Positions 34,091 to 46,900 of a stretch of 60,000 bases of DNA are shown piece by piece. Every line of letters begins with the position of its first letter. Position 1 is the stretch's first letter. The notes under the pieces were generated by a model, which had not been told where the DNA came from, did no database searches, and saw only the letters and a program-made list of their open reading frames with translations. Made by a program: the position numbers and the translations under genes. The DNA is from Nymphaea colorata (lineage: Eukaryota > Streptophyta > Magnoliopsida > Nymphaeales > Nymphaeaceae), in the NCBI RefSeq assembly GCF_008831285.2, contig NC_045146.1, forward strand, positions 13,015,149 through 13,075,148, given 5' to 3'.

Positions 34091-37015
34091 CACGTGACTC
34101 ACCAATGGTGCATGTGGGTCGTGTAAATCCCATCCTGAGGAAGAATAGATCATATCTTTTTCAGGTTCATGGAGGTGTACATACGGTGTAATTTGTCTTC
34201 TCAAAATTGGCCGTTAAGCACCGAAGTTGTAGCTGTTTTAGCATATTCTCACGAGGTATGCACACGAAGTTGTCACTACTTTAATATTTGCTACATGATT
34301 GCGTACCGTGTACATAAGTGCAAATATGTAGAAGAAATTTTTTTAGTTGGAAATATCGCTACATCTACTTGCTTAGATGGATGCAAAATGTCAAAAGCAT
34401 GAAAATTAGATGCCTAAAGGGTTTTTGCGAACCAAGATAGTTAAGGCTGCTTAGTTGAAATTCTTACGTATTTAAACTACATCTTTAATTTTCATGGTTC
34501 TTTATGTTGAGACCAGATCTTTTAGTTTCCAACTCTATATAATTGACCAGCAAGTGTTCATACGGTTATGCAACCAAGACAATCATGTTGTTCCGTATCT
34601 CACGCAAACATAGATAGGTTTTCGAAGCTTAGTAATGCCAACAGAACTAAACTTGTCTTTTTGCGCCTGTACAATAGCGTTTTCCACAACACGCTTGTTC
34701 CAGCGAGAGACTAACTTTGGTCAAACTATATTTTACAGCGTCTAAGTCTTCAATTGTTGCCTAAATCGAGGGAAAAAAATTGTAAGTCACATGCTAATAT
34801 CATCACCAGAAGAGCGGACAGAGATGTGGATGATGTATTTAGAATTATTATATCCGATGTAAGTAGTTATCTCCCAATACGTCCAATGGCATCCTCATGG
34901 ATGAGGTCGATGCAGATGATGCGTCGATCATAAAGGCAATGCAATTCTAGCCGGATGGCAACAGTCCATCAAGCCAAGATAGGTAGTCTATAAATGATAG
35001 GACCTAAAGCGAAAATACACCTCTTCGTTTTTTTGCTGGCCAACACCGGACTGCATAATTAAGACGTTGTAACACATTACAAAAATATAATGTGAACGAG
35101 TCTTTAATTTATGTGGTCATGAGCCAAATCGACCATGAAACAAAAAAATAAAATGTCAACAACTCAGAAATATCAAAAACTCAAATTACCTAATTAGACT
35201 TGCACAGTCGACAAATGCAAAAACGAAAAGTAGATTTCAGCTGAGAAAATCTTATCCAAATACGTCCAAAGTGCGATCAAAAGTCAGAGCAGAAGCTCCA
35301 CAAATGAAATCTTGAGAAAACCAGCTAATAATGTCAAGAATCTGAAGCCTCCAACCAAAATAACCTAACCAACTATTAATTGTGTTGTGGACTGTTTCCT
35401 GAACATCAATAGAAATAAAAAAATATAATTGATTAATTTAAAATATAAAAAATGCCTAGAGCATGAAGTGATCAATAAATTTTCATAGATTAACTCGAAG
35501 AAGGCTCAGAGCAATATTTTCTGCCGAATTTTATTTGAATCTTGATTAGGTCTTGATTCTTTACGTAGAGCCCATTTATAACTTTATATCTGGCTTAGCC
35601 TTTGAAAATACAAATTTTATTTCAGACTCGGATCTCTCATCTCGGTTAACAATCTTACTGAAAAAAAAAATCATTTGTATTTAAAATGATTGATTCTTTG
35701 AATCAGTTATAAATAACTTTGATATACTCTGCAATCCATCGATTCAAAATCCCATTCTTTTTCAAAGAATCATGTAGATTACATTTAGATAAATTGCAAA
35801 TACTAACCCTACATTTTTTATTGAGAAGAACATTGTTTTTTTTTTGTTTTTGAAAAAAAAAACATTTCTACAACATATGATCCAATAACACAATATTTTC
35901 ACTTTAAAACCTAACTATGTGTTCCGCAATTTACTCAATAGAGTGGTTTCATTTACCCTACATTTCTTTATCAAAATTTTGAAACTATAATTCAGGACCC
36001 TCAAGAAAAATTCATGGCTGTGCCTCTGAGTCTATATATATAAACCATACAACTCACTGAGCATATCGTCGAGCATTGGCCACTCCTCAGGAGGGAACAA
36101 GGCCAGAGGTAGTCAACTGTAGCCATGGGTTGGCTGAGTCATCCATGGAGCAGGCTCATGAACGCATGAACCTGGCTATATGAGTCATATTAGTGCACGA
36201 AATTTCATGCGTTAGCATGATTAATAACTAAAATATCCTCAGTTCACATTGATTTTTTTTTTTTTTTGCAAAAACAAACATAAAAATCACAAAAAGTAAA
36301 CGACATATATTCCACTCACATATTGCTTGGCTCAAGCTCGACCAGTTTTATAAAGTCTGCTCGAATTCAACTAGACAAACTGAGTGGGAGCTTGAGCTCG
36401 ATTTGTTTAAGCTCGACCAACGTCATATTAGCAAAAACTGAAACAAGCATAGACTAAAACGTGAATGAATGAACTCAAAACCTGAAATCTCTTGAAAGAT
36501 TCCAAAATCTCAACTCTCATGGCTCTCAACTTCCACCACAGACTGCAATACTTGTCACCCAACTTCACAAAGATACAACGAGGACCCACAAGAAACGTCT
36601 GCTCCTCCACTTTCACAAACAAACGAAAAGAAAGGGAAAGCCCAACAAAAATGATATAGTGCCGGTACTCTCCCCAAACATTAGAAAAATAGAAAAAAAA
36701 AAAACCCAAAAACAACGAAAACTTTTGATCAAAGTGCATGGACGAAAAAGTTTGCGTCTTTAAGAGTTGGAAAACCATTTGCGATCTACCCTAAGTTCTG
36801 CCCATGCATCGCTCAAACAAAGATTCTTGACTCCATAGAAACTCGGAAGACTATCCAACTGAAGCAAAGAACACTCTTCGGCTTGCTCTTTGTGGTTTGA
36901 CGCCAGGTGAATTAGACTTCTTGAGTGGCGGAGCCAGGATTTTTTCGCTAAGGAGCACTTGAGTTGGTGACATAAGTTCGGTGTGGACATAGTATGTAAT
37001 TTTTGAATCATGACA
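34091..37015. other. Spacer between duplicated units
   Basis: The first 680 bp are the 3' flank of MBL gene A and parallel 49042-50600. From about 34775 to 37000 the sequence is AT-rich with no recognised gene. GAGCTCGA-rich repeat sequence lies near 36330-36420 and a GGCGGAGCCAGGATTTTTT dispersed-repeat head near 36930. Two overlapping minus-strand open frames (36428-36778 and 36760-37032) resemble no family I can name with confidence. Confidence 0.55.
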
Positions 37016-37750
37016 ATTATGAGAATTAGCAATCATGCAAACACAGGGATGAGAATGGTTGGATTCAGATGTTCTAAGATCTAAGTATATTGGAAAATGG
37101 ATTTGGTAGGACTCATCATGGCCAAAAGAACCAAATTTTTATAACAACCTCTTACAGCCACGCTGGGACAGGATTTGAAATATTACACTAAATTATTAAA
37201 CTGTACCTGTTCACAGATGAGGTCATCTTCTGCTTCATATTTGGTCAAGCGAGTATTGCAAATGCAATTAACTGCTCCTGTTCTAATTTCGTGTATGGAC
37301 TTTCTCTGCCTTAATCACATGCGACAGTGGTATCAAGGTTATGCTAACAAAAAGCCAAAAACAGCCATGTCTTATCTACATTACCTGCTTTCGGAGTATT
37401 AACTTTTTGGTTCCTAGATTTCAGTATAAATGTAAGCCGTTTGATCTAAATATATGGCGCTACAAAAGATCGCAAACTTAGTTTGTCATTATGAGATATC
37501 TGGATTAACTCTTACATGCAAGCCACTAGTAATGCAGTCTAAGTTATTTCCTCTTTCTTTGCTCACAGGCACTGGTTAGCTGTTCTACAAATTCAATTCA
37601 TACTGAACATGTTGTGTCTGGTCTGATATGTACAAAAAAACATTCCCTCTTCCAATAAATGAGGAAAATCTTCCGGCAAAGTTTAATTTTTCTGTGTTTA
37701 TTTAGAGTGTTCGTCATCAGTCGGTCGACATTTTCTAGCTAGATACTATG
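37016..37750 (+). pseudogene. MBL gene fragment (intron 3, exon 4, start of intron 4)
   Basis: Third, partial copy of the MBL gene, matching 30828-31550 of gene A and 45515-46215 of gene B. The exon 4 equivalent begins GCACTGGTTAGCTG at about 37570. Its reading frame is broken by small indels, and its donor GTAAAG has become GCAAAG. Nothing of exons 1-3 or 5-11 is present nearby. Left edge is at TTATGAGAATTAGCAA, right edge where the unit block starts with ACAAAGGTTCC. It shows that the array once held, or passed through, at least one more copy. Confidence 0.85.
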
Positions 37751-37751
37751 C

Positions 37752-38290
37752 TAGACAAAGGTTCCTTTTTTGGTCGGTAATATTCAGCTTGGCACGAGGA
37801 TGGGGCATTTTTAGTGTAAAGAAGCTATATGACCTCATCCAAAAAGAGAATGAATATTTTATTGAAGGCATAATTTTTTAATTGAACCAGAAAGTTGAAA
37901 AACTTTTTGCCTTTTGATACCGAATATCGTGTGTACCATGCAGAAGTTGAAAGTTCTGATAAATAAACAGATCCAGAAAGAACTTTACCTCACGGGATGA
38001 GTGACCCTCGGTTGATTCGGCTGGACTCTAGGGTCCTGGGTTGTCCTCAGCCGCTTTATGTCTGGCCCGGTCATGGCATAACTCACGTCTGACTGTGCTC
38101 ATGACCCCGACTGAAGACGACCCTTGGCTCGGTTACGCTCATTTCTTGCAGCGACTCCATGAAAAGAAATATCAGCATAAAGACGAAAGAAAGAAATTTT
38201 ATTTACTGTTTGTGTTTGGAGAACGTCTGTAACGCAATTTGGCGTTTAGTATTTCGTGACAATTCTAACTGTTTCAGAATGATCCCCTGT
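37752..38290. repeat. Unit-edge block, copy 2
   Basis: Matches 22190-22720. The plus reading again includes GIFSVKKLYDLI, as in plant LINE polyproteins. Its right end overlaps the phytocyanin stop codon at 38274, so the last codons of that gene and its 3' UTR are formed by repeat-derived sequence. Confidence 0.7.
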
Positions 38291-40253
38291 CTTCGCTCAG
38301 ACCCGTCACCAGCAGCCAGAGCCAGATAGAGAAGGCCATCGAGAGGAGATTGAGGTGGGCCATGGTGGTCCCGCTGGATGAGTGTGCAGATGGCGCGGTG
38401 GAGGCTGGGGGTGGAAAAACGACCGGTGGACAAAAGTGGCCCTCGGCGCAGCGGAAGCCAGGGGACTGTGCCGAGCGACTCTGCGGTGGAGGCGGTGCCT
38501 TATGGTTCGAAGGCCGAGGAGGCTGAGGCCTGTGCATGGCACCACTTGGCAACGGTGAAGCGGAGGGGGAAGCCGTTCGGGCGCCGTTGCCGCTGTCGCC
38601 GTCTCCGTTGTCGTCGGTGGGACTGGGAGCGGGGGTGGGGACCGCGGTGGTGCCGTTAGGTAGAACGTGGACGCTGAGACTCAAGCCGAGCACACAGTGG
38701 CCGAGCGTGCCACAGATGAAGTGGCGTGTGCCTGGGGAGTCGAGCGAGATCACCGTCAGCCCGCCGGAGAAGTAGTTGAGCGGGTTGGAGGCACGGCACA
38801 GCTCGAAGTTAGTCTGTGTCACCTCACGGACGTCGTGGATGGGCGCGTACGAGAAGACTGCAGCGCGGCGGGCAGGTTTCGGGAGCAAGAAATGGTCAAG
38901 TCAGTCAATAGAAGTGCCGAACACCAAACCAAGCTCATACAGGTGGGTGGTGGCAAAAGAGACGACTCCAGAAAAGTTTGAACATCTTCAACAAAGAACA
39001 AAACGGGGGAGGCCTGGGGCTCATAATGTGCTTGAATAAAATGAGTGGAGGCTCGCTGACACTTGCCAAGGTGAAATGGTCTTTACAAGTTCAAAAATTT
39101 ACCGGGTTTAAGAACGAGACTGGCAGGTTAAACTAATCACCAAGTCTCACTTTTGAAAAGTGATTTTCATTTTCTTTTCCAAGGAAAAAAATTAATCCGG
39201 AGAATCTTCCAACTAATTTGCGAGGCCCTGGACGCCAACTCGTGAATTGCCTGAAGACAAAGGGAATGGGCGATATTAATATAGCTTATTACTTCATTTG
39301 ATCTCACTTTCTTAGAGTGTGTTTTATGGGGAGGCATTCTTCACAAACTCTGCACCATGCCATCAAACGTGGATAACTTTTCCATAGAACTTCCCTCCCT
39401 GTTTTAAAATATGAGGGTGCTGGGAGAACAAAAAAAGGTCGAACGTATAAGGTCCGGTTCCTCTACCAAGGAGAACCGTCCAGGGTCAGAAGCACCCTGA
39501 ATGACTTAATTTGCCATCAAACATCCCTCTGAAAGCTGTACCTTCATTTCTAGAGTAAAATCTTCATTCTTCCTATGTTTCTATCAAAACCGATCATATG
39601 GTGGATATGTGATTGTATATGTTTAGGTATAGGCAGATGTTCAAATAATGAATGTAAATTGCATCAGTTTGATACATTTTAGTGGACTTATAAATTTTAG
39701 CCCGATTCTAGTCGAAGAATTATTGGACCCTTTACTTGCAAGGTTTTTTTTTTTTTTGGCTGATGGATTTACGCTTTTGGATGGATTGATTTTTTTCTTT
39801 TTTTTTAATCCTAACCAAACCAAGTTTGGTGTGCAGTAATTACCAATTTAAGTTCTATCTGAATTAGGGTATGGTCTTACGCACCATTCCACAAACGAGG
39901 GTTTCCGGACCTATGTGAGACACCTGTTCCCCTGGCGGCGATGCGACGGTTTCTCGACTTGGAACTCTTGACTCTCAATAGTGTCACATCGAAACCGTTC
40001 CTGCGAATTTCGGGTCCCGAAGCCTAGAAGGCTAGAACTACTCCACGAAGCAAAGAAAAAAATCCCCCACAAAGATTTTGAACTCACTCAAATTGTCGCC
40101 GGTGTAGAAGGTCCTCCGCAAAGCCCAGCCGCTGATGTCCGCCGTGAGATCCCAGCCTGCTGCCCCTCCCACTGTATGATTCTCTGAATAGGCACAGGTA
40201 AACAGGAAGAAGCAAAGGATCGTCACGATAGAAGTCGTCGTCGCCTGCTTCAT
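38274..40253 (-). CDS. Phytocyanin (uclacyanin-like) with AGP-type tail
   Basis: Secreted blue-copper-type protein of the plant cell surface. Two exons (minus strand): 40253-40088 and 38857-38274. The intron is at the family's usual place, after GDNL, and the split codon gives GDNLIFSYAPIHD. Product 249 residues: signal peptide about 1-23, cupredoxin domain 26-121, Pro/Ser/Ala-rich region with AP and SP glycomodules about 124-215, then a hydrophobic C-terminal stretch fitting a GPI signal. Copper ligands His63, Cys104 and His109 are present. The axial position, Met or Gln in most copper-binding members, is Leu114 in GHCVLGL. Cys76 and Cys110 form the expected disulfide pair. I chose Met at 40253 rather than 40313 because it leads straight into the signal peptide. 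The final residues fall in repeat sequence. Confidence 0.9.
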
Positions 40254-43200
40254 CTTTGTTCTCGATCGCAGGCTTCCTAGTCCAAATGAATAGACAAACA
40301 TGACTAGTTTCATGATGCTAAAAGTTAGCTTTGCTACAAGCGGATTAGATTTTGGGTTGCATTGCTGAATCCGAAATTACTGGAATTTGGAAGGAAATGC
40401 TGCTTACATGTATGAATGAATTCACGAAGACAAGTGACGTCGGAAATCACAATACGCAAAAGAGAAATGAAGAAAATGGTTTTAAAAGAAAAGGAACAGA
40501 TTGCAAGGAAGTTTCTCGCATTTCAGCCAATTTTCGGATAATGCTCAAACCAGTTTCGGCGTCACATTATGCACATTTACTGGTGAATTTTCTATCTAAA
40601 ATAACGTGCAGTGATTACTATTTTGTTGAGTTTATTTCACTGCTCATCTGCTGTTATGCGAGAGCCCCTTACATTATTTTTTGACTTTCAATTGGCTCTT
40701 CAAAAATGAAAAAAAACAACTCAAAAGTAATTAATAGGAATGCGAAAGATAAACATGTACATTTATGTTACGTTTGTTGAAGTACAAATTAGATTTGTTA
40801 TGGACTTTAGAAAACCATATAATTTATATGTTATTTTAGTTTTGTTCATAAATCGGAAGAAAATTAAAGTTCTATTTGACATTTTATCGTTATTAGTCAA
40901 ACAACATTATTTTATTTATTACTAAATCAGTTTAATTAGAAGCTTGTGCCTGTCGGCGTAAATTTTCATTCAAATTGAAGGAGAATAAGTACAAAATATG
41001 AGGAGAGAAACAAGAAAATTCACGGAATTGAAAGAAGAAAATGCATGAAGCATCTGTAATCCGACTTTGGATCAAACGTGAATAGGAAAAGGAAGGAACA
41101 AAGAACTACGAATATTTGCTGTGCGACATATAAAGCAAAAAAAAAGAAAAGAAATACGAATGAAGATCATCAATAAAGGAAACGTTATTTGCTACAGGAG
41201 CAACTTTTTTTTTTTTTTTGAAACTTCTCGGGATCTAGATTTCTGACGCACTAGAACATCTCTCCTGCGTCAACTGTCATGATCTTTGTACAGACTTTAA
41301 AACATTAAGAATGTCAAGAACAAGAAATGGCCAAGAAGCACAAAGAAGAAGTGATGCTCCTAAAAATCTTCCGTTCCGTATGAGTTGTCTTCACGAACAA
41401 CAGCCTAATTATCGTGTCAAACAAAGTGCATTCTTCATGCAATTTTCAGCATCGATATGACAGGATAGAGTGAATTATAGGAAAAATTGCGACGAACAAT
41501 AAAACGAAGAACTCAGTTCATCCAGAAAGTTACCTGAATTTTTCGAGAAATTCTCTTCTTCTTCTGCTCTGCAAGACTGCAAGTCCTTGCACTCGTCTCC
41601 TCCACCCGCCGTCCCTCCGTTTTCCTTTTCCGCGTTTCGAGTGTTTCATTTGGCGCGCTTCGGCATCTTATAGGACTGAATTTACTAAACAACCATTTTC
41701 TTGAAGGAGATTACGGAAATGCCATTCCTCTTTCCACGGCCCTACCCTTTGTTCAACACAAAATTACATCGGACCACTTATTTCTTGTTTTGGCGCCCAA
41801 AGAGACACGAGGGAGAAATAGAATGATGGGCATGAATGGATCGGGTACATTTGGACGTAGATCCAAATCCTATGCATTGTTTATTATGGCTGCACAATGA
41901 GCCGAGTCTTGACTTGAACTCTCTCAAAAAAAACTAAAACTTGGCTCATATTTGACCCGATTATAAACGAGTTGAGTTCGAGTTTTAGGAACTCGACTTG
42001 TTTACACTCTACTCAACTCGCAAAGCAGTACAAGTTCAAAATTGATAATATCGATCAAAATTTGAGCTGATTTGTTCATGACATGCACAAACGTTATCAA
42101 TTTTCTCACGTTTCCACATTTAGCTGTCTAATTCTAATCATTTTTTGTAATTTATGAACTTTGATTTGAAGAAATCAATACCATGCTATGATACCGTTCC
42201 ACGTATACAAATAGCCATATATGCAATGCCGCTAAATTATAAATCGGTCAGGATGTCATCATGTCTTATTTATATCCAATATCTGTTAGAACCATTGTGA
42301 AAAGATTGGATGTGCAGGAAAAGTTAATTTCCTATAAGAAATCAGCTCGAATTTATATTTAAGAAATGACATATAAATGGATTTAGATTTAGATCCAAAC
42401 GCATGTAAACATCGAATTGGATTTGGATTCATATTCAAATCGGATTTAATTTTATATAAACTGTTGTAAATCCAATGCCTTTATAATTTATATTTTGGTT
42501 CAATATTCAAATTTGGATTTGGATATACATGCAAAAATCATATTAGGATCCGGTTGTGATTGTGAAATCCAATTTGAGATTAAGATATAACTTTTCTTTG
42601 TTTGTATACCAATCGAAATACATGAATATTGAAAAAAAATATATAAGAATATGTCCTATTTGAATCCAATTTGCTAACATCCTTACAAACAAAACTATTT
42701 ATTTATTTTTTCCTTGGATTTTTAAGATTGAGTATTAAGGCTGAAAAACATTTATAAACATGGAAGAAGAGAAAATTATTTGACTTGTCCAACACGAAAA
42801 GTGTTAGGAAAATAGGCGAAGATTAAGGGCCGCTCGGCGCTGATATTTGTGGTGGGAAGTACGCAGCGCGTCAGGGGAAGTGCCTTGTGTCTCAAGTCTC
42901 AAGTCTCAACCTCCTATTCGTGGGCCCACACTCGCATGCCCTTACCACGACCAAATTGACACATGTACGTTCGAAATTGCGAGGTTGTCCTCTTATCTGG
43001 ATCGAGGGAATTCAGATCTAGTTCTCACCACGGATTCGAATTCGATGCGGTGCAGAATAATCCATGATCCAAAATAAGTCACTTTTTTTTTTCTTTTTTT
43101 TTTCAATGATAACCTTGATAAAATCACAATGGTTGTAGTAGTTGGAGCTGGAAATCCATTTAGAGAGTGAACATCCTCACATAATAGCATCTTGTGCTTT

Positions 43201-43922
43201 TCAACGACTTGATTTGGATCCGATACGAGATATAGATCCTTTCTCGTTGAATTTGAAGCTGTCTATACCCCCAAAATGGTACATAATGCCATTGAATTAT
43301 TAATCTGGTTTGGGTCCAAATCCCATCGTACTAAATCCATGAAAAAAGGAATAGTTAGTTTCTGAGTTCAAGAATTAGGGAGGAGTTCTAGAAATCTCCA
43401 GCCCAAATAAAATTAGTTGATTTGCTTAACAATTCCAACCCATCTAATGTTTCTTCCCGATAGTTATGGTTTGGAGAAATGGATCCAATCCACAGCAAGC
43501 GAAAGAACCTGGATCATCGAATTCTCGCAAGACCCTTATGTAAATGGTTTGGATATGAGTGAGTTGCATCTTTTACTGAATTCAACTTACTGGACCTAAT
43601 GTAATGGGATTTGGATTTGAATTCAAGCCCGATTTTTAATACCAAATTCGGGTCCAACGAGCATAAGGTCCGACGTTCATTTGTAGCTGGTTTCAGATCC
43701 TTAACAGACTCGGATATGGTTCCATTGCTGAGCCCGAATTTAACGAGTAACTGGGTGGTACTTTTGTTATTCCATGGAACACAAGGGCTTTTAGTCCTAG
43801 CCGCTCTCTTCCACGTTCCCACTAAGCCAAGCTACGGTTCCCGCTCATAAATACGGTTTTCTTTTTCTGTGCTGACGGACGGGGATTTGCAGCGAAAGTA
43901 GTGATAGAAATCAGAACCAAGA
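40254..43922. other. Bidirectional spacer, right unit
   Basis: Lies between the divergent phytocyanin and MBL gene B. Much of it parallels 26346-29391. A GAGCTCGA-related stretch lies near 41940-42020 and a TATA-like site of MBL B near the right end. At about 41530-41660 a sequence reading on the minus strand, ending AAATTCAG|GTAACT, could be a non-coding leader exon of the phytocyanin. No protein-coding gene is recognised. Confidence 0.6.
43846..43853 (+). promoter_or_regulatory. TATA-like element of MBL gene B
   Basis: CATAAATA in the same 20-bp context as before gene A, here 77 bp before the start codon. Confidence 0.45.
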
Positions 43923-46900
43923 ATGCAGGTGGGAGCGGCTTCCTGCGGTGCTGTGGGCCGGAAGCCGTGGCTTCCGGCTATCGTACCGGCGAAAAGATCC
44001 GGAGGATTAGTCGTGAGGGCTGCCAGCCAGGTGAGGACGGAACGTCGAGAAAGGCGGCCGCAGAACGTTTCCGGTGAATTCTACGTCGGTAAGGCTAGTT
44101 CTCCTCTTTTTATGGGGCATACAAGCTTCTTCGCGATGCCATCGGTGATCCCTCTTGCTTGATCGCTCTCGTGTGTGTATGTCCGTCTTTGTGCCTGTGG
44201 TGCTTTTCTTTTCTTCTGATATCCAGTCTTCTGGAATTTCACGAACTTGGTTAGTTCAGGGGTGCCAAAAGCTAGGAAAATCTAGTGTTTGTAGAGAGAA
44301 AAACAAATTGTAGGATAATGTCTGGACACGCTTTTTAGTTCAATGAATATTTGGACGCATTTTGGTGAAAAGCTGGAACTGAAGGAAGGACTAAGAACAC
44401 ACGCAAAATGAGGTAGTTTGTGATCCGCGTTGGAAGAGTTCTTAATTTTCTAAATTTACATTTTTGCAAACTGGATATTCCGATTAGAACTTTTGTTAAT
44501 AGTAAAGGTTGGGGCCCATCTTGAGCTGAGAGTAAACTTAGCTATTTGTTCCCCTTTGGTTAATCATTCTTTACTGACGAAGTTTTTCTTTAGAGATGGA
44601 TTAATTATGCTAATCTTTTCCTGTGACTGGATCACTCTGTGCAACCAAGCACCCTTATAAAAGTTTGAGTTGTATTATGCTGTCAAAGTTTGTTCTCAAA
44701 ATCATTCAATAGGTAACTTTTAGTTCTGGGGGGAGTGTATTTTGATGCACAAAATACCTGCGAAGTTTAAAATTGTATTGTTGGTTTCTTGAGATATCTC
44801 TCAAAACTCCAGGTAGATACAAAAATGTAGTGTGTGTGTGTGTGTGTATTGAATATATGTAACGTGAAAAATATAAATGTAAAAGGTTTCACGAAAGAAA
44901 TTTCCATATTAGTGTTGTGATAAAATTATGATGTTTTCAAAGTTTAATATAACATAGGGAAAAGTTTTTTTGGTAGAATCATGACCCAAAATTATTGTTT
45001 GGGTATATGGTTCCAGTTTATCCATGTTTGCCTTCTTTAAATGGTTTATCTAAGCTTTTCCTATGAATCAGCTTCTTCTATCAAATTTGTTCCTTAGATT
45101 AAATCCAACTGGTAACGTTTTATTTTTTCTGAAATTTTGCAGACCACAAGTGCATAGATTGTGACGTCTGCCGCTGGATGGCTCCGGTAATCTACAATAG
45201 ACAAATGTGCTCGTGTCGTGTCAGTAATTTTCCTTGTTTCTTCTGGATGGAACTTTTGCATCTTCTCTTAAAATTGTTTTGCAGCAAGTTTTTGTTCGGA
45301 TAGATGGGCAATCTGCAGTGTGTGAGCAACCGAGCTCAGAGGAAGAAAGACTAAAAGCTCTTCAGGTTTTATTTATTCTCCACATTTCTATATAACAGTG
45401 ATTAAATGACAGTAGTTGTGTTGACCGGATTTCTTAGAGTTCCATATGGACCGGCCTGCTGATGCTGACTTGTACATAGGCGTGTTTTAGCTTTATGAAG
45501 TTATTGCTTTTGTATTATGGGAATTAGCAACCATGTAAACACATAAGGATGTGAAGATCTAAGTATATCGGAAATTGGGTTTGGTAGGACTCGCCATGGC
45601 CAAGATACCAAATTTTCGAAACTGCAACCTAACCATTTGCTGCCCCACAGACACAGGATTTCGAATCTTACACTAAATTGTTAAAGGATACTTGTTCACG
45701 GATGAGGCCATCTTCTGCTTTATTATTCGTACTTGCAATTATTGCAAATGCAATCAACTGCTCCTGTTCTAATTGTTCATGTGTCGACTTTCTCTGCCTT
45801 AATCACATCCTACAGTGGTAACAACGATAGGCTAGCAAAAACCAAAAAACAGTGACGTCTTATCTACATGGCCTGCTTTCTGAGTATTATCTTTTTGGTT
45901 TCTAGATTTCAATATAAGTGTGAGATCTTTTATCTAAATATATGGCACCACAAAAGATCGTAAAATTAGTTGTGTCATTATGAAATATCATGAGATCTGG
46001 ATTAAATCTTATATGGCCAACTAGTAATGCGGTCTAAGTTTTTCCCTCTTTCTTTGGTCACAGGCACTGCTCAGCTGTCCTACGAGTTCAATTCATACTG
46101 AACATGCTCCATCCGATATACTTGATGTACAAAAAACATTCCCTCTGCCAATAAATGACGAGAATCTTCCGGTAAAGTTTAACTTTTGTGTGTTGATATT
46201 CTGTAGCTACATACTATGTAGGTGTTCTTGAGCCACCGTTGCTTATGAATTTCCTGATATCTGGTATCCTGCATCCTTTTGTAAGAATTAAAATGAACAA
46301 AAATGCAGCTATACTCGTGTTTTGCTGAATATTTATGAGGGTTGACGTCCTTAATCCTTCCTTCCAGTCACTTTCATCCATATAAAAAAAACAAGTTTCT
46401 TTAAAAAAAACTAGAAAAATGCGATAAATTAAATGGCCGTTTAAAACTAAAGAAAACATTTTTCTGAAAAAAAAACGTGGAAAAACGAAAACAAGTGTTT
46501 TTAACCCGTTTTTAACGCGTTTTTTTTCTTTTTTCACTTTTTTTCAACTTTTTTAATGCCAAACAGTTTTTTTTTTCATTTTTTTATTTGTTGCAAATCT
46601 ATTTATTTTTTATGTTTGTGTTATTAGTTTCTTATTTAAATTTTTCCCCACTTTTAGTTTTTTAAAATTTCTCAAAATTTATTTTTTCCCGTTTTTTTCA
46701 AGTTCGCTGTATTATACTCGAGAAAAACCTCACAATTTAAAACTTCGAAACGATATTTGTGACTATGCAATTTCATCTCAATTTTTCACAGGGTGTATAT
46801 CATTGTGGGTATCATAGTGAAAGAACCTACGGAGCAACTTCATATTTGATTGTTCACCCGACAGGAAACATCCTTGTGGACAGGTAAAGTTGGGAACCGA

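Larger units (their letters stand above)
22190..34775. repeat. Left unit of a segmental duplication
   Basis: Diverged direct copy of 37752-50600. Matching landmarks in the same order are: the block at 22190-22720 (copy 37752-38290), GGTCTTACGCAC at about 25609 (copy about 39872), phytocyanin exon 1 (26196-26345; copy 40088-40253), AATGTCAAGAACAAGAAATG at about 27400 (copy about 41311), the MBL gene (29392-34090; copy 43923-49041) and a 3' tail to about 34775 (copy to about 50600). Differences are a LINE in the left copy, indels and substitutions. Edges are estimated by eye. Confidence 0.85.

Noticed and set aside
36428-37032. Two overlapping minus-strand frames (116 and 90 codons), with a faint look of a plant DUF295-type region
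   Set aside because: The similarity is too weak to state. Both run through repeat sequence and into the left edge of the MBL fragment, and no conserved block could be confirmed.
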